Positions 1-8,434 of a stretch of DNA of 50,422 bases are shown here, one piece after another. Every line of letters begins with the position of its first letter. The stretch's first letter is position 1. The position numbers were made by a program, and so were the translations under genes. Under the pieces are notes generated by a model. That model worked only from the letters and a program-made list of their open reading frames with translations. It was not told the DNA's origin and did no database searches. Source of the DNA: Gemmataceae bacterium (lineage in GTDB: Bacteria > Planctomycetota > Planctomycetia > Gemmatales > Gemmataceae); contig JAKEET010000059.1 of assembly GCA_022616435.1 (NCBI GenBank), positions 1-50,422 of the forward strand, read 5' to 3'.

Positions 1-188
1 AGCGTTTCCACATCACGATCCCGGACCGCGATCGCATCGGCCACGAGGCCCATTTCGCCGAGGTGACACACCAGTTCTTGAAGTACGTGAGCAAGAAGGA
101 ATCGATGCCCGGCTGGGAAAAGCCGAACATGCTGGCGAAGTACGGCGTGACCACGGGCGGCGTGGCCTTGGCGCGGCAGGCGAAGTAG
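1..188 (+). CDS. C-terminal end of a Gfo/Idh/MocA-type oxidoreductase (partial)
   Basis: An open frame enters from the left edge (first full codon at base 3) and stops with TAG at 186-188, giving about 61 C-terminal residues. The tail contains HEAHFAEVTHQFLKY and a WEKPNMLAKYGVTT stretch, which resembles the end of the planctomycete 'putative oxidoreductase C-terminal domain' found behind NAD-binding Gfo/Idh folds. The catalytic and cofactor-binding parts lie outside the window, so the substrate cannot be inferred. The stop codon abuts the stop of the convergent Uma2 gene with no intervening base. The family call rests on recalled similarity of a short tail. Confidence 0.5.
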   Translation, partial: RFHITIPDRDRIGHEAHFAEVTHQFLKYVSKKESMPGWEKPNMLAKYGVTTGGVALARQAK

Positions 189-887
189 TCACTGACCGGC
201 GGCGAAGGCTTCATCGACGGAGACGGCAAAGCCCGGCAACAGCACGCTGCTCGCCGTGGCGCCTGCGGCGAAGTCGCCGTGAACCTTATAGGCGTCGCCG
301 TCCAGTGTCAGCACCCGGAATCGTCTCTCATCGGGGTCGATGATCCAATACTCGGCGATGCGGGCTGCCGCGTATTCGATGACCTTGATCTCATAGTCCC
401 GCTTGCGGTCGTCCGGCGAGCCGCTGACCACTTCCATCACGAGGTCAGCGCCCTGCCAGGTTTCGTTGCTGCGGCGATGGGCGTTCTCCGATTTCATGAA
501 CGCCACGTCCGGCTCGCGATAGTTCTTGCGCTCGGTCGCGATGGTTCGCACGCGAATGCCGGCGAACGAGGTCTTGCCGAGCTTGGCCGGTTCAGCAAAC
601 GCCTTGAGCTTGCCTACCAGGTATAGAATCAAGTCCTGATGAATCTCGGTGGCCACGGGCAGCACCTCCAGCCAGCCGTTCGCGAGCTCGACACGAATGT
701 TGTGGCCCAGCTTGCTCTCGAGACTCAGGTAGTCGTTTTCGGTCCAGCTCCCTTGTTCTGGAAAGAACTGCGCGATCTCCCAGGTCGGTCGGCGCGGCTT
801 GGAAGCGTTGTCCGCCTCCAGGGCGGTTGCGCTTGTCCCAGGCGCGGCCGGCGCTTGCTGCGGCAACGACATCAACTCGGTAGACAT
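189..887 (-). CDS. Uma2 family protein (PD-(D/E)XK-like fold)
   Basis: 232 residues. The region from about residue 60 has the Uma2 pattern: a YREPDVAFM segment (the PD of the nuclease-like fold), a DLVMEVVS strand with the acidic residue, then a KRDYEIKVIEYAAARIAEYWIIDP helix-strand unit. Uma2 proteins are abundant in planctomycetes and cyanobacteria and share the restriction-endonuclease-like fold; their physiological role is not established. The start at 887 was preferred to an in-frame ATG at 917 because a purine-rich GAGGGCGGG lies just ahead of it. The first ~40 residues are Ala/Pro-rich and probably disordered. It lies 62 bp downstream of the purine nucleoside phosphorylase gene on the same strand. 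Confidence 0.85.
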   Translation of the reverse strand: MSTELMSLPQQAPAAPGTSATALEADNASKPRRPTWEIAQFFPEQGSWTENDYLSLESKLGHNIRVELANGWLEVLPVATEIHQDLILYLVGKLKAFAEPAKLGKTSFAGIRVRTIATERKNYREPDVAFMKSENAHRRSNETWQGADLVMEVVSGSPDDRKRDYEIKVIEYAAARIAEYWIIDPDERRFRVLTLDGDAYKVHGDFAAGATASSVLLPGFAVSVDEAFAAGQ

Positions 888-949
888 GGTCCCGCCCTCA
901 CTCAATCTTGGCTCCATGCTAACGCACTCGGGGAGGCTTGGATAGGCCT

Positions 950-1780
<831 letters not shown>

Positions 1781-1866
1781 GGAAATCGCGAGCCAGGGTC
1801 AGAAGTCAAGCCCCAAGGCGAGCAACAGGGCCTTGGGGGTGGAGCAGGGGCAGTATACAATGTACG

Positions 1867-1894
1867 GCGAACCGGCAACAGGGAGCCGTCCAAC
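1867..1894 (+). repeat. Four degenerate 7-bp units ending at a start codon
   Basis: Read in sevens, the bases just before the Uma2 ATG at 1895 are GCGAACC, GGCAACA, GGGAGCC and GTCCAAC. The first three share the pattern GNNARCN; the fourth is weak. The array ends exactly at the ATG, as do the clearer TGA-heptad arrays before prfA, prmC and the enolase-superfamily gene. The GGGAG in unit three could double as a ribosome binding site. Confidence 0.4.
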
Positions 1895-2503
1895 ATGAAA
1901 GGTGTCATCAGAAGTCTATCCCGACGCGCTGGCCGTCCGCTGCCGCGCGGCTTGATGCCAAGGCAAGGCTGTTTTACCGACGAGCAATACCTCGCGTTGA
2001 CCGACCATGTGCGCCGGCCGGTCGAATTCAGCGACGGCTTCATCGAGCCCTTGCCCATGCCGACCGACAAGCATCAAGCGATCCTGGAGTTTGTGTTTTT
2101 CATGTTCAAGGCATTCCTGGCGCCGCGCGGCGGCAAGGTTCGGTTCGCCTCGTTGCGTCTTCAGCTGCGGCCAGGCAAGTTTCGCGTGCCCGATATCCTG
2201 ATGTTGCTCGACGCCCACGACCCGCGCCGCGAAAATCGTTTCTGGAAAGGCGCCGATGCCGTTGTCGAAGTCGTCAGCGACGACGATCCGAAAAGAGACT
2301 TGGTGCAGAAAAAACGGGAATACGCACAAGCCGGCTATCGCGAGTATTGGATCGTCAACCCGCTCATCGAAACCATCACCGTTTACAAGCTCGACGGCAA
2401 GCGCTACGTTGTCCACGGCCGCTTCCGTCGTGGCCACACCGCGACCTCGGCCCTGCTGCGTGGTTTCTCAATGACAGTGGACGACGTCTTTGACGCCGAC
2501 TAG
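1895..2503 (+). CDS. Uma2 family protein (second copy)
   Basis: 202 residues, divergent from the purine nucleoside phosphorylase gene. It carries the same core as the Uma2 protein at 189-887: a PVEFSDGFIEPLPM entry strand, VPDILMLLD (the PD element), ADAVVEVVSDDD and a KKREYAQAGYREYWIVNP unit. The two copies are well diverged, so this is not a recent local duplication. The start at 1895 has GGGAG seven bases upstream. A longer in-frame extension exists upstream but it overlaps the phosphorylase gene on the opposite strand and is not credible. Function of the family is unknown; the fold suggests nuclease ancestry. Confidence 0.85.
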   Translation: MKGVIRSLSRRAGRPLPRGLMPRQGCFTDEQYLALTDHVRRPVEFSDGFIEPLPMPTDKHQAILEFVFFMFKAFLAPRGGKVRFASLRLQLRPGKFRVPDILMLLDAHDPRRENRFWKGADAVVEVVSDDDPKRDLVQKKREYAQAGYREYWIVNPLIETITVYKLDGKRYVVHGRFRRGHTATSALLRGFSMTVDDVFDAD

Positions 2504-2596
2504 CGCTGGAGTTGTCGATGCGCAAGGTTGACTGCGCCGCTTGCTGTTTCGCGCTCGCGCGGCGTGGGATGCTGGTTCATCCCACAAGCCGAAAGC

Positions 2597-2610
2597 GCGA
2601 AACGGCAAGC
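2597..2610 (+). repeat. 14-bp dispersed repeat GCGAAACGGCAAGC, copy 1
   Basis: The 14-mer GCGAAACGGCAAGC occurs here, at 22785-22798 (before prfA) and at 23951-23964 (before prmC). This copy sits in the 123-bp gap between the convergent Uma2 gene and the M1 peptidase gene. It has no start codon behind it, unlike the other two. Confidence 0.6.
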
Positions 2611-2626
2611 AATCCGGCGATGCGTT

Positions 2627-5600
2627 CTAAAACGGATGCGAAATCCCGAACCAGAACTGCCACGGCGAGTTCGTGTTGATCGTTTTCGCCACGTCGAAGC
2701 GCAGCATCGTCCGCTCAATCAATCCTAACCACGTCGTATCGATGCGCAGGCCGACGCCGAAGGCGTGGGCGACGCTGCCTTGCGAATGGCCGTCGATGTA
2801 GGCGTCGCCGATGTCGTAGAACGGCGCCACGTAGACGTTGCGCACGCTGGCCACGTGGTCGCACACGTCCCAGCACACGTTCTGCAGGATCGGCACGCGC
2901 CACTCGACGCTGCCCACCCAGGTGGCGCTCCCCTGGCGCTCGCGCAGGTCGAAGCCGCGGAAGTAGTCGCCGCCGCCGAGCGTGAAGAACAGCCCGTCGC
3001 GCGGCGTCGCCCAGGCGCCGCCGGCCCGGAAGGCGAAGCGCGTCTCGGCCAGCCAGCTCATGAGCGGGCCGTCCGATAGGCCCGTGAACCATTTCGGCAG
3101 GCTCTTGACGGTCGAGACCTGCCCGTAGACCTGGTGGAAGTCGCCGTCGTCGAAGACCGGCAATCCATACTGATAGGTGATGTCCAGCGCCAGGCCGGCT
3201 TCCGGGTCCCAGTACGGCGTCAGCATGTTCTTGTGATAATGGATGCCCAGGCCGGCCCGCTCATCGAACGGGTTGGCCCCCGGCGTGGCGATGCGCGGGT
3301 CGGGGAGGCAGCGGTTCTGCACGCTGTTGAACACTTCCACGTACTCGAACGGCTGCAGGTACAGCGAGCTGGCGTACATGAGCACGTAGCGGCCATAGAT
3401 GGCGGCGCGGCTGCACGGCGTTTCGTCGCCGCCCAGGGTCTCCAGGCTTTGCTCCGCCGCGAAACCGATCTGCGTCTTCGGAAAGGGCACGTGGTCCCAC
3501 AGGCCGTCAACGCCGGCGATGACGTTGCGGTCGTTGGCGCGGTAGCCGACGAAGGCGCCCCCTTTGAATTCCTGCAGCCGCATGGCGCCGGCGCGCAGGC
3601 CGACGATCGGCGACCGGGCGAACCACGGGTCGTTGTAGGTCGCGAAGTGGACCCACGGCCCGACGATGAAGTTCCACTGGTCGTAGGAGTTGACGACCTC
3701 CACCTCGTCGAGCTGCGTGTACAGCGGCGTGAAGCGCAGCCGCGACTCCCCCTTCCAGCGGTTGTTGGGCAGGTCCTGGTCGAGCAGCAGCCGGTCCGGA
3801 TCGATGGTGATCTGGAGCGGCTCGCGCGGCAATTCCAGCTCGACGCGAACTTCCGCTTGGCCGCGGCCATCGCGGGCCGGCCAACTCTCCCCTCGCCCCT
3901 GGGGGGAGAGGGGTTGGGGGTGAGGGGTGACGCGGGCGCTGACGCGCGTGATCGGCTCCTGCAGCTCGGCTTCGGGCACGTCGGGCTGCACCGGCACGCG
4001 GACCTGATAGCCTTCGCCGTCATCGAGGCGAATGCCGAGGATCGTCGGCTCGTTGAACTCGCCTTGCTGTTTCAGATGGACCACGACGCGGACCGGCTGC
4101 TGGATGCGTCGGCGAAACGGGCCGGACCGCGCCGAGCCGTTCACTTCCACCCGCTCGATCGCCCAGTCGCACATGCCGGCGCCGTGCACCCAGTGCTGGA
4201 AGAAATCGTCCCACGACCGGCCGGTGTACTCTTCCAGCTCGCGCTGGTAGTCGGCCACGCGCAGGATCCGGAAGTGGTACTTGCGGTAGATGTGCCGGGT
4301 GAAGTCGAGGAACGCGGCTTGGCCCAGCCGTTCCTCGATCATGCCGACGACCTTGCTGCCGCGGTCGTACGTCGCCGCCATCAGGTTCACGAGATGGTTG
4401 TACTTCGGCAGCTCCTGCACCGTCGGCAGGTTCTCGCCGCGGGCGCGGGCGCCGATCATGCCGCTGTTGCGCAGATCGTCGCGGCGGATGTTCGGCAGCC
4501 AGCCGAGGCCTTTCGGGTAGTCGATGAACAGATTGTTGCGGCCGTACATCTCGTCGGCGAGGCGGTGGCTGAAGTGGGTCGCCAGGCCCTCGTCCATCCA
4601 GGTTTCGGCGTAGCCGTGGGTGCCGACGACGTTGTACCACCACTGATGGCACAGCTCATGGGTGATGAGATAGGTGGGATAGCCCCTGGCCATGTGCGGC
4701 ATGTTGAACATGCGGTCGTCGATCAGGACGAGGCCGCCGCACTCGTTGCCGTTCCAGCCGAAACAGGCCTCGGCGATGGTGAATTGCGCGTAGGGATACG
4801 GGCCGAACCACTTCTCGTAGACCGGGATGGCGGCGCACGTGGTTTCGACCAGCTCCCTGGCGTAGTGCTCGTGTTCCGGCAGGTGGACGCAGCGGACGTG
4901 AACGCGTCCGGCCTGCCCGACCTGTTCCTGGAAGCGCGCCGACGCGACCAGGGCGAAATCGCGGAGGGGAATCGGCGCGATGTCGTACTGCGTCCAGCCG
5001 TCGCCGGCGTCCTTGACTTCGTGGAACGAGCCCGAACAGGCCACCTTGTATTCGGTCGGGACCGTGAGCCGCGCCGTGTAGACGCCGGCTTCGTTGTGGA
5101 ACGGCTGGTGCCAGGGGATGAACGGCGTGGGATGCCAGCCGGTTTCGTCGTACACGGCCAGCACCGGCAGCCACTGCGCCAGCACGGTGATGTCGTTCCA
5201 CTGGCCCCAGCGGCCTTTCTTGGCGGGAATCTTGAAGTCGAAGGCCAGCTCGACCGTGATCGATTCGCCGGGACCGACCGGGTGCGGCAGCGGGATCGCC
5301 AGCGACGTCGTGTTTTCGCTCGGATAGTTGAAGTCGAGCTGGGCTACGGGTTCTTTGCCGCCCTGCCCTTTGCGGGCTTGCCCTTGCACCTGTGCGATTT
5401 CGGTCGCGGCGGCGCCGGCCAGGCGCACCGAACGGACTTCGAGTGCGGGCCCCTCGAACGGCATCGCCTCCTTGGGGGCGACGCGCAGGATTTCGACGGT
5501 CTTGGCGATCAGGCCGACCTGGTCATCGGGAATGGTGTAACGCCCGTGGGCGTTGAAGACGAGTTCGCGGGCCGGGCGTTGGTGGCGGTTGGTCCAGGTG

Positions 5601-5773
5601 ACGCGTTCGACGACCGTGGCCAGGCGTTGCCGCGGGTCGAGGTGGATGTTCAGGTGGTAGCGCGGCAGCCAGGGGGGCGGTTCGTGGGCGCGTGCCGTCG
5701 CCGCCGACCCGAACAGGGCCATGACAATCGCGGCCGGCAGCAAACCAGATCGTAACATGGTTCGTCGTAGCAT
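2627..5773 (-). CDS. Secreted M1 family metallopeptidase fused to an Omp85-type outer-membrane beta-barrel
   Basis: 1048 residues from the ATG at 5773 (ATG at 5758 is an alternative; both give a signal peptide ending near ATARA). Residues ~30-680 are an M1 gluzincin: NECGG near 342 in the GxMEN position, HELCH at 372-376, the third zinc ligand Glu in WMDEGLATH at ~395, and the catalytic Tyr in TYDRGSKVVGM near 469. From ~685 to the end the sequence becomes alternating, aromatic-rich beta strands with Omp85 landmarks: FRGF at ~938-941 (the L6 VRGF/Y motif), SVEWRVPIL, VAPFYDIGDAYIDG and a terminal Phe. No POTRA domain is visible between the two parts. Residues ~616-630 come from an in-frame repeat element. 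The likely product is a peptidase held at the outer membrane. The M1 call is strong; the barrel call rests on motifs and strand pattern. Confidence 0.9.
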   Translation of the reverse strand: MLRRTMLRSGLLPAAIVMALFGSAATARAHEPPPWLPRYHLNIHLDPRQRLATVVERVTWTNRHQRPARELVFNAHGRYTIPDDQVGLIAKTVEILRVAPKEAMPFEGPALEVRSVRLAGAAATEIAQVQGQARKGQGGKEPVAQLDFNYPSENTTSLAIPLPHPVGPGESITVELAFDFKIPAKKGRWGQWNDITVLAQWLPVLAVYDETGWHPTPFIPWHQPFHNEAGVYTARLTVPTEYKVACSGSFHEVKDAGDGWTQYDIAPIPLRDFALVASARFQEQVGQAGRVHVRCVHLPEHEHYARELVETTCAAIPVYEKWFGPYPYAQFTIAEACFGWNGNECGGLVLIDDRMFNMPHMARGYPTYLITHELCHQWWYNVVGTHGYAETWMDEGLATHFSHRLADEMYGRNNLFIDYPKGLGWLPNIRRDDLRNSGMIGARARGENLPTVQELPKYNHLVNLMAATYDRGSKVVGMIEERLGQAAFLDFTRHIYRKYHFRILRVADYQRELEEYTGRSWDDFFQHWVHGAGMCDWAIERVEVNGSARSGPFRRRIQQPVRVVVHLKQQGEFNEPTILGIRLDDGEGYQVRVPVQPDVPEAELQEPITRVSARVTPHPQPLSPQGRGESWPARDGRGQAEVRVELELPREPLQITIDPDRLLLDQDLPNNRWKGESRLRFTPLYTQLDEVEVVNSYDQWNFIVGPWVHFATYNDPWFARSPIVGLRAGAMRLQEFKGGAFVGYRANDRNVIAGVDGLWDHVPFPKTQIGFAAEQSLETLGGDETPCSRAAIYGRYVLMYASSLYLQPFEYVEVFNSVQNRCLPDPRIATPGANPFDERAGLGIHYHKNMLTPYWDPEAGLALDITYQYGLPVFDDGDFHQVYGQVSTVKSLPKWFTGLSDGPLMSWLAETRFAFRAGGAWATPRDGLFFTLGGGDYFRGFDLRERQGSATWVGSVEWRVPILQNVCWDVCDHVASVRNVYVAPFYDIGDAYIDGHSQGSVAHAFGVGLRIDTTWLGLIERTMLRFDVAKTINTNSPWQFWFGISHPF
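3885..3927 (-). repeat. LTPNPSP-type palindromic repeat inserted in frame in the M1 peptidase gene
   Basis: A 43-bp G/C-rich element with an 8-bp perfect stem (CTCTCCCC at 3885-3892 with GGGGAGAG at 3903-3910) and a GGGTTGGGGGTGAGGGG tail. On the minus strand it is translated as VTPHPQPLSPQGRGE, a variant of the LTPNPSP...GRGE peptide that similar dispersed repeats encode. It sits near the C-terminal end of the peptidase part. A related element lies at 42987-43063. Confidence 0.8.
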
Positions 5774-5921
5774 CAAAGGTTGCGGACATCCCAGGATTGG
5801 GCGGGGCATGATGGCTGGATCGGAACATGCCGTCAACGCCAACCGGCCCCCTGTGTTTCATCGACGTTTGCGATGCGGCTTCTCGGCCGAAACCATAACT
5901 CGCGTCGGGGAAATGCTCTGC

Positions 5922-5964
5922 GAGTCAAGTGTCCCTCTAGCCAACCCGGAGGGGCACTTGACTC
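5922..5964. repeat. 16-bp inverted repeat (hairpin) with GAGTCAAGTG arms
   Basis: Left arm 5922-5937 and right arm 5949-5964 pair over 16 positions with a single G-T wobble, around an 11-nt loop. No T-run follows on either side, so it is not a simple intrinsic terminator. The left-arm sequence AGTCAAGTGTCCCTCT recurs at 6011-6026. Confidence 0.75.
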
Positions 5965-6010
5965 CTTAGCCGTATCTCTTGGAATCGATTCGATTTGTGA
6001 TTCTCATAGT

Positions 6011-6026
6011 AGTCAAGTGTCCCTCT
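6011..6026 (+). repeat. Second copy of AGTCAAGTGTCCCTCT
   Basis: A 16-bp exact direct repeat of the left arm at 5923-5938. It lacks the long right arm, but a GGGAC at 6035-6039 can pair with GTCCC at 6019-6023, so it may be a decayed copy of the same element. Confidence 0.6.
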
Positions 6027-6519
6027 TATTCTGGGGGACCGGCGAATGCTGCAATGCCCGCCCCGCCCGCACGGTTGTCACAATCGCCCAGTAACACGCA
6101 ATCGTTTAGGAGAAATGGGAAACTGCCTCAAGTTTTTCGCAGCTGACGCCGACGCGAACTGCTTTTGTCGGCTATACTTGGGGCGATTGACAAAGTGTTC
6201 GATTTTGCCACAGTCCTGCCTGTTTGGTGCAAAGATTGGCAGCAGCCGGCCGATCCGCAGGTTCTCATTAGGGAAACCTAACGAGAGTTATCGACTTAAC
6301 CTACTTAATAATATGATTTTGTGACAACGTACCTGATGCGGCGCTGTTTCTGAAGATTGGCACATGAGTTGCTAGTAAGAACGCGGCTTAATTTCATCCT
6401 GTTTCGAGGCTTTGCGACGAAGCGGGTCGGGATTTCTGATCGCCCGAGAAGATTGTTGTTTGAGCGTTCAACAACTTCCGGCCCTGTTTTCAACGCACGT
6501 GAAGGAAAGGTGGTGAGCC

Positions 6520-6975
6520 ATGGCTCGACGTGATGCCTTGCTCCGCCTCCACAAAAACCTGGTTGGGCGCCGCGACGAATTGCGGAAACGCCTGGGCGGA
6601 GATCTGAAGAACCTGAAATCCGGCGACACCGTCGGCGACGCGGCCGATCTGGCCTTTGAGTCCGGCAGTGGCGAGGTCAACTCCCAGCTCGCCCAGCTTG
6701 AGTCGCGCGAGCTGCTCAAGATCGAGCGCGCCATCCAGCGCTTGAAACAGGGCACCTACGGAGTGTGCGAAGGCTGCAGCAAGAAGATTCCGGTCTCGCG
6801 CCTCAATGCCTTGCCGTTCAGCACCACGTGCATCGAGTGCCAGCGCGAGATGGAAACCTACGGCAGCTGGGAAGGCCGCTCGGCCGGCGATTGGGACCGC
6901 GTGTCCGACGCCTCGTTCGACAACCAGCGCGACATCAAACTGTCCGACCTGGAGATGGATTTTTCCGCCCGGTGA
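6520..6975 (+). CDS. DksA/TraR family C4 zinc-finger protein
   Basis: 151 residues. An N-terminal coiled-coil-like region (residues ~1-75, rich in Arg/Lys/Glu/Leu) is followed by a four-cysteine zinc finger, CEGC at 83-86 and CIEC at 104-107, then a short C-terminal tail. This is the DksA/TraR layout. The family binds the RNA polymerase secondary channel; true DksA acts with ppGpp, but the family is broad and the acidic coiled-coil tip of E. coli DksA (DxxDxA) is only loosely matched by GDAADLA here. GGAAAGGTGG just upstream of ATG supports the start. A strong terminator follows 23 bp after the stop, so it is probably a single-gene unit. Confidence 0.88.
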   Translation: MARRDALLRLHKNLVGRRDELRKRLGGDLKNLKSGDTVGDAADLAFESGSGEVNSQLAQLESRELLKIERAIQRLKQGTYGVCEGCSKKIPVSRLNALPFSTTCIECQREMETYGSWEGRSAGDWDRVSDASFDNQRDIKLSDLEMDFSAR

Positions 6976-6998
6976 CGGTTGTGATGCCTGTGCTCGTG

Positions 6999-7026
6999 AG
7001 CCCGCGATAGAATCGCGGGCTTTTTT
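6999..7026 (+). terminator. Intrinsic terminator of the DksA-like gene
   Basis: A perfect 10-bp stem, AGCCCGCGAT at 6999-7008 with ATCGCGGGCT at 7012-7021, closes a 3-nt loop and is followed by a T-tract to 7026. It is the clearest intrinsic terminator in the window together with the one after rpmE. Confidence 0.93.
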
Positions 7027-7101
7027 CGTTTTTGCGGCCGCGCGCCGCGCACTGCCGATTTTCGAGAGCGCTTTTTCTCAACTTCCGCGTGACCCGCCGT
7101 C

Positions 7102-7107
7102 TAGAAT
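7102..7107 (+). promoter_or_regulatory. Candidate -10 element (TAGAAT) upstream of the HtrA-like gene
   Basis: TAGAAT sits just after the dksA-like terminator and about 140 bp before the protease ATG. TAGAAT or TATAAT appears in the same position ahead of several other genes in this window. No good -35 is visible, so this is tentative. Confidence 0.35.
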
Positions 7108-7248
7108 GGATTGCTCGCGACCGCCGCTTCGCGGGTTGGACGCCCCCATGCAACCGGGACGGACCAACCGGGACGGACTGGAAGTCCGGCCGACGCGATT
7201 TCGAATGCATGTTCGTCTCGGCATCCCCTCCCCCCACAGGGTCATCGG

Positions 7249-8364
7249 ATGAAACGCTTCGTCATTCCCATCGGCGTGTGCCTGGCACTGTTTTTCGGCG
7301 GCTCCGCGGCGATGCGCGGACCGTTCCAGCTCGGCGCCCAATCGCAGCCCCGCGGCGGCGACGCCCTCCTCCAGCTCGGCGAGCGCTTCGAGATGGTGGC
7401 CGGCCGCGTCGCGCCGGCCGTGGTCGCCGTCGAAGCCGTCAAGCCCGCCAAGGCCAGCACCGACAGCAAAGGCAAGCCGGTGGAGGAATCCGGCTCGGGG
7501 TTGATCGTCAAGGCGGAAGGCCGCCCCGGTTACGTGGTCATCACCAACAACCACGTCGTCGCCCAATCGCCGAGCAACCAGATCACCGTGCACGCCGCCG
7601 ACGGCCGCATCTTCCGCCCCAGCCAGGTCCTCGCCGATCCGGAAACCGACATTGCCCTCTTGATCCTCGATCACGCCACCAACCTGTCCACCGCCACGCT
7701 GGGCAACAGCGACACCGCCAAGGTCGGCCGCTGGGTGCTCGCGATCGGCAGTCCGTTCGGCCTGAACCAATCGGTGACGCACGGCATCATCAGCGCCCGC
7801 GACCGCGGCCAGGTCAGCCTCGGCAGCACCATCCGCATCAAGGAATTCCTGCAGACCGACGCCGCCATCAACCCCGGCTCCAGCGGCGGCCCGCTCGTCG
7901 ATCTGAACGGCGAGGTCATCGGCATCAACACCGCCATCGCCTCGCACAACGGCAGCAACAGCGGCGTGGCCTTCAGCATCCCCATCAACCTCGTCAAGCG
8001 CGTCATGAACCAGATGCTCAACCAGGGGACCGTGCAGCGCGGCTACCTCGGCATGCAACTCTCCGCCGGCTTCGAAGTCAACGACGCGGTCAAGCTCGGC
8101 CTCGATCGCCTGCAAGGCGCCCTGGTCGAAAAGGTGTATCCCGAAACTCCAGCCGCAACAGCCGGACTGCAAACGAACGACGTGATCCTGCAAGTCGAAA
8201 GCGTGACGATCCGCAACGAGAACCATCTCATCAACCTGATCAGCAACCTCCCGGCCGGCCAGCGCATCCGCATGCAGGTGTGGCGCGACCGCGCCACCAT
8301 CGCGCTCGATGCGGTGGTGGGCGATTGGGCGAAGGCGCATAACCGGTTCAAGGGGGAGCAGTAG
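7249..8364 (+). CDS. HtrA/DegP-like serine protease with one PDZ domain
   Basis: 371 residues. A hydrophobic N-terminus (residues ~4-20) is a signal peptide or membrane anchor. The trypsin-like domain shows the catalytic triad: His in ITNNHVV near 102, Asp in ETDIALL near 134, and Ser in NPGSSGGPL near 212. A single PDZ domain follows (about 260-355, starting RGYLGMQLS and including ALVEKVYPETPAATAGLQTNDVI in two pieces). This is the DegS/HtrA-like size class with one PDZ rather than two. The expected role is envelope protein quality control. The ATG at 7249 was chosen because it starts the signal peptide. It lies 70 bp ahead of the NTPase gene on the same strand. Confidence 0.93.
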   Translation: MKRFVIPIGVCLALFFGGSAAMRGPFQLGAQSQPRGGDALLQLGERFEMVAGRVAPAVVAVEAVKPAKASTDSKGKPVEESGSGLIVKAEGRPGYVVITNNHVVAQSPSNQITVHAADGRIFRPSQVLADPETDIALLILDHATNLSTATLGNSDTAKVGRWVLAIGSPFGLNQSVTHGIISARDRGQVSLGSTIRIKEFLQTDAAINPGSSGGPLVDLNGEVIGINTAIASHNGSNSGVAFSIPINLVKRVMNQMLNQGTVQRGYLGMQLSAGFEVNDAVKLGLDRLQGALVEKVYPETPAATAGLQTNDVILQVESVTIRNENHLINLISNLPAGQRIRMQVWRDRATIALDAVVGDWAKAHNRFKGEQ

Positions 8365-8422
8365 CTTCCGTGTCCGTTGCGCCGCTCCCTTGTGCCGGCT
8401 TCTCCGGCTCCTGCCGCGCCGA

Positions 8423-8428
8423 TAGAAT
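8423..8428 (+). promoter_or_regulatory. Candidate -10 element placed for leaderless transcription of the NTPase gene
   Basis: TAGAAT ends six bases before the ATG at 8435. If used, transcription would begin at or next to the A of the start codon. No Shine-Dalgarno sequence is present between this hexamer and the ATG (only CCCCCC). The -35 region is poor. Confidence 0.4.
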
Positions 8429-8434
8429 CCCCCC

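Larger units (their letters stand above)
5774..6519. other. Gene-poor divergent intergenic region
   Basis: About 750 bp between the divergent M1 peptidase and DksA-like genes, with lower GC from ~6100 to 6500. It holds the hairpin repeat at 5922-5964 and a partial copy at 6011-6026. Short frames exist (for example 6046-6324) but their translations show no family pattern, and no plausible ribosome binding site decides a start. A TTGACA occurs at 6187-6192 without a matching -10 at the right distance. I see no confident gene here. Confidence 0.6.

Noticed and set aside
3134..5755. An 873-codon frame antisense to the M1 peptidase
   Set aside because: It is a GC-driven mirror of a real gene, with Val/Asp/Arg/His-rich composition typical of such shadows and no recognisable domain.
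6046..6324. A 92-codon frame in the intergenic region
   Set aside because: No ribosome binding site, mixed composition without a recognisable fold, and it overlaps a repeat-rich noncoding stretch.
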